This document shows, one piece after another, positions 19,312 through 30,950 of a DNA stretch of 64,000 nt. A model generated the notes under the pieces. It had not been told where the DNA came from and did not search any database. It was given only the letters and a program-made list of their open reading frames with translations. Made by a program: the position numbers and the translations under genes. How positions within the stretch are numbered: position 1 is the first letter of the stretch; every line of letters starts with the position of its first letter. The stretch is from Pseudomonas sp. KK4. Lineage in GTDB: Bacteria; Pseudomonadota; Gammaproteobacteria; Pseudomonadales; Pseudomonadaceae. The stretch covers positions 24,048 to 88,047 of the forward strand of contig NZ_LYVP01000013.1 of NCBI RefSeq assembly GCF_001984065.1, given 5' to 3'.

Positions 19312-20202
19312 TTACCCCAGTGGCATGACGGTGACCCGGACTTCCGGGTCGTGGTTACCGCCGCCCAGGATCACCCCGCGCAGCGGCGAGACATCGGAAA
19401 AATCCCGGCCCCAGGCCAGGGTGATGTGCTCCAGTGCCGGCTGCACGTTGTTGGTCGGATCGAAGTCGACCCAGCCCGACACCGGGCAATACACCGACAC
19501 CCAGGCGTGGGATGCATCGGCACCGATCAGCCTTGGCTGGCCCGGGGGCGGCTGGGTCAGTAGATAACCGCTGATGTATCGCGCCGCCAGGCCCCGGGAG
19601 CGCACACAGGCGAGCATCAGATGGGCAAAGTCCTGGCAGACCCCGCGCCGACGCTCCAACACTTCCACCAATGGCGTCGCCACCTGGGTCGCCTCTGCGT
19701 CGAAGGTGAACTCGCTGAAGATTTTCTCCATCAGCGCCTGCACGCCCAGCAACAGCGAGCGCCCCGCAGGAAAGCAGCTTTCGGAAAACTCGACGAAGTT
19801 GCGTTTCAAATGCACGTAGGGCGATTCGAATCGATAACGACAGGCCTCCAGCAACTGCGGTGAAAGCGGCTGGCTGCTGTAGGTCAGCGCGTTGCGGGTG
19901 TCTTCCCAGGCGGGAGACAACGTGAAGTCAGGTACAGGCCGGTGCAGCACCTCGATCGTCAGGCTCGCGTTGACCAGCAACTCGTCATGGGGGCGTTCGA
20001 ACGCCAGCCGGGTCAGCGGGTTGCCGAACACATCCTGCTCATCACGGCGCGATGTCGGGTCCGGGCTGATCTGCAACTGCCGTTCGGTACAGCGCTGCCA
20101 GCCGCAGTCCCGCGGCCACAGGTGCGCCAATTGCTGAGCCAGGGACACCGGGCTGTCATAGTGATAATGGGTGTCGTGGAAGATCTGGTATCGAGCGCTC
20201 AT
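19312..20202 (-). CDS. Transglutaminase-like cysteine protease-fold protein
   Basis: A 296-residue protein with an N-terminal bacterial transglutaminase-associated domain (about residues 1-90) and a transglutaminase-like domain (about 150-265). The catalytic triad is visible: Cys189 in RRGVCQDFAH, His232 in ADASHAWV and Asp248 in WVDFDPTNN. Such proteins act as peptidases, amidases or peptide-linking enzymes. No signal peptide, so it is cytoplasmic. It overlaps the upstream gene by one base (TGATG), so it is translationally coupled to the ATP-grasp/alpha-E protein, and both follow the DUF2126 gene. The shared substrate of the module is unknown. Confidence 0.88.
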   Translation of the reverse strand: MSARYQIFHDTHYHYDSPVSLAQQLAHLWPRDCGWQRCTERQLQISPDPTSRRDEQDVFGNPLTRLAFERPHDELLVNASLTIEVLHRPVPDFTLSPAWEDTRNALTYSSQPLSPQLLEACRYRFESPYVHLKRNFVEFSESCFPAGRSLLLGVQALMEKIFSEFTFDAEATQVATPLVEVLERRRGVCQDFAHLMLACVRSRGLAARYISGYLLTQPPPGQPRLIGADASHAWVSVYCPVSGWVDFDPTNNVQPALEHITLAWGRDFSDVSPLRGVILGGGNHDPEVRVTVMPLG

Positions 20203-22688
20203 CAGACGGACACCGTGCGCTGGCTGACATCATCGACGTGGGCAAAGTGACGCAAGGCAAGGCGATCGGACACTTGCCCGCTGGCTTCGGCGATCTGTTG
20301 CAGCAGATCCGCCAGGCCTTCGAGGGCTGCGCGCACGCTGGCCTCGCCGAACAACGGGTTCTCCAGACAGCCGAGATCGAACCGTGCCAATCGCTCGATC
20401 AATTGCGCCAGGCCGGCTTCTCTCGGGGCAGCAAAGTCGTCGTTCAGACGCTTGAGGGTGCGGGTCACCAGTTTCAGCTGGAACAGCACGGCGTGAGGGT
20501 TCTGCTCGTCGAGCAGCAGCAGATCGAGCACCGGGATCAATTGCGCCACCGCCAGGTAACGCGAGCGATAGGTGATGCTGCTGTTGCCCAGCTCCAGCAA
20601 CCACTCCAGACCGGCCTGATCGTACGCCCCGGCGCCGCGCAGAAACGCCGCCAGGCTGCCGCTGAGAAACTGCAGACGCTCGATGCGCCGGCCGATCATC
20701 AAGAAGCGCCAGCCTTCGTCCCGGGTCATGTCGTCGAGGGCAAACCCGGACAACGCCGCCAGGGACATCACCAGACGGTTAAGGAAATCCAGCAATTGGC
20801 CAAAATCCGGCTCTTCGGTTTCCAGCTCGATGGCTTCACGCTGCAACTCCACCAGCGCCTGCCAGTTTTCCCGCGAGAGCTTGCCGCGCACCTGCGAAGC
20901 CGCCCACTGCAAGCGTTGCAGGTTGGAGCGCAGGCTGAACGGCCAGTCATCGCCCAGAATCGCGGCCAACAGGCGCTCCGGCAGCTCGCCCTCATCGGGT
21001 AGCAGCATCAGTCGTTCGCCAAGCTCGACGGCGGCCTGCAGTGCCTGAGGGTCATCACCGTCGACGTAACGCGCCAGCATGATGCGCAGCAAGCGCGCAC
21101 TGTCATCGCAGCGCTCGCAGTAACGGCCGAACCAGAACAGGTTTTCCACCACCCGCGACGGCAGGTAGGGATCGCGGCGTACCAGGTCGTGCACGCCAAT
21201 GTTGCGCTGGGCTTTCCATTGTTCGCCGCTGGGCGGGCGATCGCCGAGCACCCAAGTGTCCTTGCTCGCGCCGCCACGTTGCATCGACACCACTTCGGCA
21301 TCGGCGTCGGCCGCCACACGGGTCAGGCCACCGGGCAACACTCGATAGCCGTCGCGGCTGGCCACCGCGTATACGCGCATGCCAATGGCCCGTGGTTGCA
21401 ATTGACTGGCCTCGGCCTGCCAGATCGGCGCCTGGGACAACTGGGCCAATTCTTGCGCGACATAGGCATAAGGACGCGCCTGCATGCGCTCGGCGAGGGA
21501 ATGGCGCTGTTTTTCACTCAAGTCACGGCCAAACACTGGCGCGAAGCTTTGGGACGGAAATGCCGGTTTGATCAGCAACTCCGGCAATTTTTCCAGCGCC
21601 TGAGCCAAAACCGGGGCTTCGCCGCACCACCAGGTGGCGATGGACGGCAGAATCAAGTCTTCGCCGAACAGGAACTGATTGATCTTCGGCAGGAAGCCCA
21701 GCAGGCCCGGCGATTCCAGTACGCCGCTGCCCAGGGCATTGGCCACCAGCACCCGCCCCTGTCGCACCGCTTCCAGCAGGCCCGGCACGCCCAATGCCGA
21801 ATCGGTGCGCAGTTCCAGCGGATCGCAGAAATCGTCGTCGAGCCGACGCATGATCGCGTGGACCCGGCGCAGACCACTCAGCGTTTTCAGGTACACCGTG
21901 GCGTCGCGCACCGTCAGGTCGCCGCCCTCCACCAACGGATAACCGAGCTGGCGCGCCAGGTACAGGTGCTCGAAATAACTCTCGTTGAAACGACCCGGCG
22001 TCAGCAGCACCACCAGCGGCGCTTCTGCATCGCTGGGGGCTTGGCGCGCCAAGGTTTCCTGAAGCGTGCGGAAGAAGCCGGCCAGGTGCTGCACCTTCAA
22101 ATCGCGGTACAACTCCGGAAACGCCCGGGACACGATGGTGCGGTTTTCCAGGGCATAACCGGCACCGGACGGCGCCTGTGTGCGGTCTGCCGTCACCCAC
22201 CAGCGACCATCGGGCGTGCGCGCCAGATCCACGGCATACAGGTGCAGAAAGGCCCCGTCCGGCGGGTTGATGCCCTGACAGGGCCAGAGGAAGTTGTTGT
22301 GGCCGAACACCAGCTCCGCCGGCAGCAAACCTTCGGTAATCAGGCGCTGCGGACCGTAAAGGTCGGCCAACACCGCATTGAGCAAACGGGCGCGCTGGGC
22401 GATGCCGGCAGACAACTGCGCCCACTCATCGGCAGCGATGACATGGGGCAGCAGGTCCAGCTCCCAGGGCCGATCTGCGCCCTTGGGGTCGGCGTAGACG
22501 TTATAAGTCACGCCATTTTCCTGGATCTGCCGGGTCAGCAGCGCCTGACGCTGCATCAGTTGTGCAGGCGTGCTGCGCTGCAACTGATCGAACAGCCGCC
22601 GCCAGTGCGGGCGCACGGCGCCACTGTCGTCGAGCAGTTCGTGATAGGTGCCCGCTGTCAGCGGGTAGCGGTCTAGCAGGTCAGGCAT
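20202..22688 (-). CDS. Circularly permuted ATP-grasp protein fused to alpha-E domain
   Basis: An 828-residue fusion. The N-terminal ~480 residues are a circularly permuted ATP-grasp (DUF404/DUF407 type) recognised by NGVTYNVYADPKG, LFGPQ-like DLYGPQRLI, FGHNNFLWPCQG and TPGRFNESYFEHLYLARQLG. The C-terminal ~310 residues, from LPSRVVENLFWFGRYCERCD, are an alpha-E (DUF403) helical domain. In many bacteria these are two separate genes; here they are one chain. ATP-grasp enzymes form amide bonds between a carboxylate and an amine, so peptide ligation is predicted. The ATG at 22688 (MPDLLDRYPL) is preferred to a non-ATG codon at 22709. It is coupled to the downstream transglutaminase. Confidence 0.88.
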   Translation of the reverse strand: MPDLLDRYPLTAGTYHELLDDSGAVRPHWRRLFDQLQRSTPAQLMQRQALLTRQIQENGVTYNVYADPKGADRPWELDLLPHVIAADEWAQLSAGIAQRARLLNAVLADLYGPQRLITEGLLPAELVFGHNNFLWPCQGINPPDGAFLHLYAVDLARTPDGRWWVTADRTQAPSGAGYALENRTIVSRAFPELYRDLKVQHLAGFFRTLQETLARQAPSDAEAPLVVLLTPGRFNESYFEHLYLARQLGYPLVEGGDLTVRDATVYLKTLSGLRRVHAIMRRLDDDFCDPLELRTDSALGVPGLLEAVRQGRVLVANALGSGVLESPGLLGFLPKINQFLFGEDLILPSIATWWCGEAPVLAQALEKLPELLIKPAFPSQSFAPVFGRDLSEKQRHSLAERMQARPYAYVAQELAQLSQAPIWQAEASQLQPRAIGMRVYAVASRDGYRVLPGGLTRVAADADAEVVSMQRGGASKDTWVLGDRPPSGEQWKAQRNIGVHDLVRRDPYLPSRVVENLFWFGRYCERCDDSARLLRIMLARYVDGDDPQALQAAVELGERLMLLPDEGELPERLLAAILGDDWPFSLRSNLQRLQWAASQVRGKLSRENWQALVELQREAIELETEEPDFGQLLDFLNRLVMSLAALSGFALDDMTRDEGWRFLMIGRRIERLQFLSGSLAAFLRGAGAYDQAGLEWLLELGNSSITYRSRYLAVAQLIPVLDLLLLDEQNPHAVLFQLKLVTRTLKRLNDDFAAPREAGLAQLIERLARFDLGCLENPLFGEASVRAALEGLADLLQQIAEASGQVSDRLALRHFAHVDDVSQRTVSV

Positions 22689-22776
22689 GGAAAGCTCGGC
22701 AGACAGCAAGGAACGGTCAGACTAACGCAGGCTCATGACGCCCGGATAGACGAAAGATCCGGGCGTCGCGTACGGT

Positions 22777-25700
22777 TTAGAAACGTCGCAAATCGAGTGT
22801 CATCGGCAACTCATCGCTGACGTCCAGCATCGGGATGGGCAGTTTCCCCGGCGTGTGCCCGATGCGGAAGAAACGCGCCATGCGTCGGCTCTCGGCTTCA
22901 TTGGCGTTTACCGGCAAGGTCTCGTAATTGCGCCCGCCCGGATGGGCGACGTGGTATTGGCAGCCGCCCAGTGAACGACCCATCCAGGTGTCGAGCAGGT
23001 CGAACACCAGCGGCGCGTGGACCGGGATGGTCGGGTGCAGACAATTGGCCGGTTGCCAGGCGCGAAATCTCACACCGGCGACGAATTCGCCTGCACGCCC
23101 GGTGGGCTGCAACGGCACCGGGATACCGTTACAGGTCAGCAGGTAACGTTGCGGCGGCAGACCGCTGAGCTTGACCTGCAAGCGTTCCAGTGACGAATCC
23201 ACATAACGCACGGTGCCACCGACCGCGCCCTCCTCGCCCAGCACATGCCACGGCTCAAGGGCCTGACGCAGCTCCAGGGCAATGCCACTGACGGCGTAAT
23301 CGCCCACCTTGGGAAAGCGGAATTCGAGGTGCGCCGCGAACCACTCGGCCCGCACCGGATAACCGGCGGCGTTGAGGTCGACGATGACATCGGCGAAATC
23401 CTGCTCGATGAAATGCGGCAACAGGAAGCGGTCATGCAGCTCCGTGCCCCAGCGCGCCAGCTTCGGCGGTGCATAAGGCTCGCGCCAGAACCGCGCGACC
23501 AACGCCCGCAGCAACAATTGCTGGGCCAGGCTCATGCGCGCGTGGGGAGGCATTTCAAAAGCACGCAATTCGAGCAGGCCCAGGCGGCCGGTAGCGCCGT
23601 CAGGGGAATACAGTTTGTCGATGCAGAATTCGGCGCGATGGGTGTTGCCGGTGACGTCGATCAGCAGGTTGCGCAGCAATCGGTCCACCCGCCACGGCGG
23701 GCATTCCTCGCCCGGCGGCGGCATCTGCGCGAAGGCGATTTCCAGCTCATACAGCGAATCATTGCGCGCCTCGTCGATCCGTGGCGCCTGGGAGGTCGGG
23801 CCGATGAACAATCCGGAGAACAGGTAGGACAATGACGGGTGGTTATGCCAGTAACTGATCAGGCTGCGCAGCAGATCCGGGCGTCGCAGAAAGGGTGAGT
23901 CAGCCGGAGTCGCACCACCGAGCACGAAATGGTTACCGCCGCCGGTGCCGGTGTGGCGGCCATCGATCAGAAATTTCTCGGTGGTCAGTCGGGTCTGGCG
24001 CGCTTCTTCGTAAAGAAATTCGGTGCGCTCGACCAGCTCATCCCAGGTCGCGGACGGCTGCACGTTGACTTCGATCACGCCAGGGTCCGGGGTGATACGG
24101 AAGTTGCTCAGGCGTGGATCGCTCGGTGGTTCATAGCCTTCGAGCAGGATCGGGCAATGCAATTCTTCGGCGGTGGCTTCGATGGCTGCGACCAGCTCCA
24201 GATAGTCCTCGACCCGCTCCAGCGGCGGCATGAACAGGTACAGGCGACCCTCCCGCGCTTCGGCACAGAACGCCGTGCGGGTCAGCCAGTCGGCGGACTC
24301 ATCGATCCTGGGAACGCGCTCATCGGCAACGGCGGCAGTGCCTTGGCTCTGGAGTTGCGCCGTGTCGGGCAGCTCGGGGAAATCCTGATTCGGGTCCCGG
24401 GGATGAATGAACGGGTACTCCGCCGCTTTCACCCAAGGCTGCGAACCGAGGGGCAGCCGATAGCCCAGTGGTGAATCCCCTGGCACCAGCCGGCAATGAT
24501 CATCCCGCAGGTACCAGCGCCCGCTCTGCCATTGATCACCCTTGGCGGTACGCGCCAGCGGCAGCACTTGGCCAATGACCTTGTCCAGGCCCTGGCTGAA
24601 GACTTTGCGCAGGCGTGCACGCTCCAGCGGCTCCTCAAGACGCGAGTCTTCGGCGCTGACGTTCTGCGGCAAGGTGCCTTCGCGCCACAGGTAATAGAAA
24701 TTGTCTTCGTAGGCCGGGAACACGAAGCGTGTCGGAATTTTCAGACGTTCGGCCACGCTCGCCAGAAAACGCCCGGCTAATTCGCCATCGGCACCGTAGT
24801 CCTGCTGTTCATCGGCAATCAGCGCGCTGTTGTGCCAGATCGGCACGCCGTCGCGGCGCCAATAGCAATTGAGGGACCAGCGTGGAAGCTGCTCACCCGG
24901 GTACCACTTGCCCTGGCCGAAGTGCACCAGGCCGTGCGGGGCGTAGCGTTTGCGCATGCGCTGGAACAGCTCGGCGGACAGGCGACGCTTGTCCGGCCCC
25001 AGTGCCGCGGTGTTCCACTCGGCACCGTCAGGGTCATCGATGGACACGAACGTCGGCTCGCCGCCCATGGTCAGGCGCACATCGCCTTCAAGCAGGTCGG
25101 CATCGATCTGCCGCCCAAGGGCCTGGATCGCCAGCCACTGGTCTTCGCTGTAGGGCTTGGTGACCCGTGGCGCTTCCCAAATCCGCTCTACCGACATTTC
25201 GTGGCTGAATTCGCACTCGCAAGGTTCCACCAGGCCACTGATCGGTGCCGCCGAGGACGGATCGGGACTACAGGCCAACGGTATATGTCCTTCACCGGCA
25301 AACAACCCAGAGGTGGCGTCCAGGCCGATCCAGCCGGCACCGGGCAAATACACCTCGCACCAGGCGTGCAGATCGGTGAAGTCCACTTCAGTGCCGGAAG
25401 GGCCGTCGAGGCTTTTCTGGTCAGCGGTCAGTTGAATCAGGTAGCCCGAAACGAAGCGGGCGGCCAACCCGAGGTTGCGCAGCAGTTGCACCAGCAGCCA
25501 CGCCGAATCCCGGCACGACCCGGAGGTGTGTTCAAGGGTGTACTCGGGGGTTTGTACACCCGGTTCCATGCGGATCAGATAGTCGACGTCTTCGCTCAGG
25601 CGCTGGTTGAGCGCCACGAGGAAATCCACCGTGGGCAGTGGCGTACGGTCGATGCCGTCCAGATAGGCCTTGAACTTCGGCGTCAGGGGCAAGGTTTCCA

Positions 25701-26052
25701 GGTACGGCGCCAGCTCCTTGCGCTCGTCGGCGGCGTAGGTGAAGGGGATTTTTTCTGCGTAGGGTTCGAGGAAGAAGTCGAAAGGATTGAAGATCGCCAT
25801 TTCCGCCAGCAGGTCGACTTCGATGCGCAGTTCATCGGTTTTCTCCGGGAACACCAGCCGCGCCAGGTAATTGCCCTGGGGGTCCTGTTGCCAGTTGATG
25901 AAATGCTGCTCGGGCGAGACTTTCAGCGCGTACGACAGTATCCGCGTGCGGCTGTGGGCGGCCGGGCGCAGACGAACGATCTGCGGACCGAGTTCGACGG
26001 CGCGGTCGTAGCGGTAATGCGTGACGTGATGCAATGCGACATGAATCGACAC
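22777..26052 (-). CDS. Transglutaminase-DUF2126 fusion protein
   Basis: A 1091-residue protein. Residues 1-300 are a transglutaminase-like domain with Cys180 (SGSCRDSAWLL), His229 (DLHAWCEV) and Asp245 (GLDATSGL). From about residue 360 it carries the large DUF2126 domain, with conserved LTMGGEPTFVSIDDPDGAEW, HFGQGKWYPGEQLPRW and GGGNHFVLGG. The GTG start at 26052 is chosen because a perfect AGGAGG lies six bases upstream (26059-26064) and the next residues match family starts; a longer open frame reaching 26361 crosses a REP element. It is the first gene of the three-gene module. Length agrees with the usual ~1,100 residues. Function of DUF2126 is not established. Confidence 0.88.
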   Translation of the reverse strand: MSIHVALHHVTHYRYDRAVELGPQIVRLRPAAHSRTRILSYALKVSPEQHFINWQQDPQGNYLARLVFPEKTDELRIEVDLLAEMAIFNPFDFFLEPYAEKIPFTYAADERKELAPYLETLPLTPKFKAYLDGIDRTPLPTVDFLVALNQRLSEDVDYLIRMEPGVQTPEYTLEHTSGSCRDSAWLLVQLLRNLGLAARFVSGYLIQLTADQKSLDGPSGTEVDFTDLHAWCEVYLPGAGWIGLDATSGLFAGEGHIPLACSPDPSSAAPISGLVEPCECEFSHEMSVERIWEAPRVTKPYSEDQWLAIQALGRQIDADLLEGDVRLTMGGEPTFVSIDDPDGAEWNTAALGPDKRRLSAELFQRMRKRYAPHGLVHFGQGKWYPGEQLPRWSLNCYWRRDGVPIWHNSALIADEQQDYGADGELAGRFLASVAERLKIPTRFVFPAYEDNFYYLWREGTLPQNVSAEDSRLEEPLERARLRKVFSQGLDKVIGQVLPLARTAKGDQWQSGRWYLRDDHCRLVPGDSPLGYRLPLGSQPWVKAAEYPFIHPRDPNQDFPELPDTAQLQSQGTAAVADERVPRIDESADWLTRTAFCAEAREGRLYLFMPPLERVEDYLELVAAIEATAEELHCPILLEGYEPPSDPRLSNFRITPDPGVIEVNVQPSATWDELVERTEFLYEEARQTRLTTEKFLIDGRHTGTGGGNHFVLGGATPADSPFLRRPDLLRSLISYWHNHPSLSYLFSGLFIGPTSQAPRIDEARNDSLYELEIAFAQMPPPGEECPPWRVDRLLRNLLIDVTGNTHRAEFCIDKLYSPDGATGRLGLLELRAFEMPPHARMSLAQQLLLRALVARFWREPYAPPKLARWGTELHDRFLLPHFIEQDFADVIVDLNAAGYPVRAEWFAAHLEFRFPKVGDYAVSGIALELRQALEPWHVLGEEGAVGGTVRYVDSSLERLQVKLSGLPPQRYLLTCNGIPVPLQPTGRAGEFVAGVRFRAWQPANCLHPTIPVHAPLVFDLLDTWMGRSLGGCQYHVAHPGGRNYETLPVNANEAESRRMARFFRIGHTPGKLPIPMLDVSDELPMTLDLRRF

Positions 26053-26220
26053 GGCGTGCCTCCTGCGAGCCCTAAGCGTATTGGAAAGCGCGCAAGACTT
26101 ATGCCACCCGGCGGTCTTGGCACTTTCTCCGGTTACTGGAGGCAGTACAGCACCAAAATCGGGCGATGCGGGAAAATGGTTTGCAGGGGTTGCACGGATT
26201 TGTGGCGCGAGGATGAGATT

Positions 26221-26334
26221 TTGTGGCGAGGGCGCTTGCTCCCGCTCGGCTGCGAAGCAGACGTATGCTTTCAGGGTCGCTTCGCGACCAACGGGAGCAA
26301 GCTCCCTCGCCACAAGCAAGCGCCCTCGCCACAA
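26221..26334. repeat. REP cluster, class B
   Basis: Inverted class B copies, GTGGCGAGGGCGCTTGCTCC at 26223 and GGGAGCAAGCTCCCTCGCCAC ending at 26313, are followed by a third half copy (GCGCCCTCGCCACAA). Together with the terminator at 26353-26385 it accounts for most of the gap between ygiQ and the DUF2126 gene. Confidence 0.85.
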
Positions 26335-26352
26335 TGGAATTGATTGACGCTC

Positions 26353-26385
26353 AAAAAGCACAACGCCAACCCGGAGGTTGGCGTT
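26353..26385 (-). terminator. Rho-independent terminator of ygiQ
   Basis: On the minus strand a 9-bp stem AACGCCAAC / GTTGGCGTT (26362-26370 and 26377-26385) with a 6-base loop is followed by GTGCTTTTTG. It lies 20 bases beyond the ygiQ stop. Confidence 0.85.
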
Positions 26386-26405
26386 CTGTTCAGCTCAAGC
26401 GAGGT

Positions 26406-28709
<2,304 letters not shown>

Positions 28710-28830
28710 GTCGATAACCGGTGTTGGCTTTCATTGAATTTCGCGGGCGCGGAATATAGCACAAATTTTGATCAATTCCGACGGTTGTGGTCGGAAATTG
28801 CGGCGCCACCCTCAGAGCGTGGCCCAACCC

Positions 28831-28948
28831 TTGTGGCGAGGGAGCTTGCTTCCGCTCGACTGCGCAGCAGTCGCAAAACCAGCAATGCGGTGCCGCAGGT
28901 ATGAGGACTGCTGCGCAGCCCTGCTGGAGCAAGCTCCCTCGCCACAGG
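28831..28948. repeat. REP pair, class B (inverted)
   Basis: Inverted class B copies (GTGGCGAGGGAGCTTGCTTCC and GGAGCAAGCTCCCTCGCCAC) with inner palindromic parts GACTGCGCAGCAGTC and GACTGCTGCGCAGCC. It lies between the ygiQ start and the dnaB stop. Confidence 0.88.
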
Positions 28949-28964
28949 GGCCCTGCATCAACAG

Positions 28965-30362
28965 TTACTCGTCATCATCGAAGTTATAGCTACCCGGCGC
29001 GAGGTTCTCGAAGCGGGTGTATTTACCGATGAACGCCAGGCGGATAAAGCCGATCGGGCCGTTACGCTGCTTGCCGATGATGATTTCGGCGATGCCCTTG
29101 TGCTCGGTTTCCGGGTGATACACCTCGTCGCGGTACACGAACATGATCACGTCGGCGTCCTGCTCGATCGCTCCGGATTCGCGCAAGTCGGAGTTCACCG
29201 GGCGCTTGTTCGGCCGTTGCTCCAGGGAGCGGTTGAGCTGGGACAGCGCCACCACCGGGCAGTTGAATTCCTTGGCCAGGGCTTTGAGGGACCGGGAAAT
29301 CTCGGAAATCTCGTTGGTCCGGTTGTCGCCGCTGGAACCCGGAATCTGCATCAGTTGCAGGTAGTCGATCATGATCAGGCCAACGTCGCCGTGCTCACGC
29401 ACCAGGCGTCGGGTACGGGCGCGCATTTCCGATGGGCTGATGCCGGCGGTATCGTCGATGAACAGCTTGCGGTCGTTGAGCAGGTTCACCGCCGAGGTCA
29501 GGCGCGGCCAATCGTCGTCTTCCAACTGACCGGAACGGACCTTGGTCTGGTCGATGCGGCCCAGGGACGAAAGCATACGCATGATCAGCGATTCGCCTGG
29601 CATTTCCAGCGAGTAAACCAGTACGGCCTTCTCGCTGCGCAGCACGGCGTTTTCCACCAGGTTCATCGCAAAGGTGGTCTTACCCATGGACGGACGACCG
29701 GCGACGATGATCAAGTCGGCCGGTTGCAGGCCGCTGGTCTTCTCGTCGAGGTCGGTGTAACCGGTGGACAGGCCGGTGATGGCGTTGTCGGTGTTGAACA
29801 GGGTGTCGATACGGTCGATGGCTTTGGTCAGCAGTTCATTCACGCCCACCGGGCCGCCGGTTTTTGGCCGGGCCTCAGCGATCTGGAAGATCTGCCGTTC
29901 AGCTTCATCGAGGATTTCTTCAGCGGTGCGACCTTCCGGGTTGAAGGCGCTGTCGGCGATTTCAGTGCTGATGCCGATCAGTTGGCGCAGGGTCGCGCGC
30001 TGGCGAACGATTTGCGCGTAGGCCTTGATGTTGGCGACCGACGGCGTGTTTTTCGCCAGTTCGCCAAGGTAACCCAGGCCACCGACCTGCGAGGTCTGAC
30101 CTTCCTTGTCCAATTGCTCGGCAAGGGTCACGACGTCGATCGGCGAGTTCTGATCGGCCAGTTTGGCGATCGCGCGGAAAATCAGGCGGTGGTCATGTCG
30201 GTAGAAATCGCCGTCGGAGACTTGATCGAGCACGCGTTCCCAGGCGTTGTTGTCCAGCATCAGACCACCGAGCACAGCCTGTTCGGCTTCGATGGAATGC
30301 GGCGGCACCTTCAGCGCGGCGGTTTGCAGATCGTATTGCTCGGGAGCGGAGATTTCGTTCAT
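28965..30362 (-). CDS. dnaB: Replicative DNA helicase DnaB
   Basis: The hexameric 5'-3' replicative helicase, 465 residues. It has the N-terminal DnaG-interacting domain (about 20-120), a linker, and a RecA-like C-terminal domain with Walker A GRPSMGKTT at residues 222-230 and the Walker B region LIMIDYLQLM. The C-terminus FENLAPGSYNFDDDE matches pseudomonad DnaB. The ATG at 30362 (MNEISAPEQYDLQTAALKVP) is the conventional start; a GTG two codons earlier is possible. It follows rplI as in most gammaproteobacteria, with a terminator between them, so dnaB probably has its own promoter or read-through. Confidence 0.97.
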   Translation of the reverse strand: MNEISAPEQYDLQTAALKVPPHSIEAEQAVLGGLMLDNNAWERVLDQVSDGDFYRHDHRLIFRAIAKLADQNSPIDVVTLAEQLDKEGQTSQVGGLGYLGELAKNTPSVANIKAYAQIVRQRATLRQLIGISTEIADSAFNPEGRTAEEILDEAERQIFQIAEARPKTGGPVGVNELLTKAIDRIDTLFNTDNAITGLSTGYTDLDEKTSGLQPADLIIVAGRPSMGKTTFAMNLVENAVLRSEKAVLVYSLEMPGESLIMRMLSSLGRIDQTKVRSGQLEDDDWPRLTSAVNLLNDRKLFIDDTAGISPSEMRARTRRLVREHGDVGLIMIDYLQLMQIPGSSGDNRTNEISEISRSLKALAKEFNCPVVALSQLNRSLEQRPNKRPVNSDLRESGAIEQDADVIMFVYRDEVYHPETEHKGIAEIIIGKQRNGPIGFIRLAFIGKYTRFENLAPGSYNFDDDE

Positions 30363-30410
30363 GGCCACTTGGAGTCAGGATTTAAAATCGGGAGTTACCA
30401 GAAAGACAAA

Positions 30411-30439
30411 GGGCACGACCTGTAAACAGGATCGTGCCC
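30411..30439 (-). terminator. Rho-independent terminator after rplI
   Basis: On the minus strand a stem of GGGCACGA and TCGTGCCC, extended by CCTG/CAGG with one bulge, is followed by TTTGTCTTT. It lies between rplI and dnaB. Confidence 0.75.
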
Positions 30440-30484
30440 GATGTTACCGGCAAGCACCCGAGGGTGCCAGCCGACAAGTGCTGC

Positions 30485-30931
30485 TTAAGCTGCTACCACG
30501 ACAACGCGTACGGTGGCTTCAACTTCGGCGTGCAGGTGCACGGCTACGTCGAATTCGCCTACGTTGCGGATGGTGCCGTTCGGCAGACGAACTTCGCTCT
30601 TCTGCACTTCAACGCCGGAGGCGGTCAGTGCATCAGCGATGTCGTGGGTGCCGATCGAACCGAACAGCTTGCCTTCGTCACCAGCGGTGGCAGTGATAGT
30701 CACTTCCAGCTCAGCCAGTTGGGCGGCGCGGCTTTCAGCCGATGCTTTACGGTCTGCTGCAGCTTTTTCCAGCTCAGCGCGACGCTCTTCGAACGCAGCC
30801 AGGTTGGCTGGGGTCGCAGCGGTAGCTTTGCCGTAAGGCAGCAGGTAGTTACGACCGTAACCAGCCTTAACGTTCACTTTGTCACCCAGGTTGCCCAGGT
30901 TGGTGACTTTTTCCAGAAGGATCAGTTGCAT
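30485..30931 (-). CDS. rplI: 50S ribosomal protein L9
   Basis: L9 binds 23S rRNA near the L1 stalk base and helps keep reading-frame fidelity. The 148-residue protein starts [20 protein letters not shown], has the [13 protein letters not shown] rRNA-binding segment, then a long helical connector (about residues 40-75) and a C-terminal domain with [16 protein letters not shown]. It belongs to the rpsF-rpsR-DUF2232-rplI operon and lies 19 bases after the DUF2232 gene. Confidence 0.98.
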   Translation of the reverse strand: MQLILLEKVTNLGNLGDKVNVKAGYGRNYLLPYGKATAATPANLAAFEERRAELEKAAADRKASAESRAAQLAELEVTITATAGDEGKLFGSIGTHDIADALTASGVEVQKSEVRLPNGTIRNVGEFDVAVHLHAEVEATVRVVVVAA

Positions 30932-30950
30932 GTGAAAATCCTCTTAACTT

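Noticed and set aside
26053..26361. N-terminal extension of the DUF2126 protein by about 100 residues.
   Set aside because: It crosses a class B REP element and ignores the perfect AGGAGG in front of the GTG at 26052.
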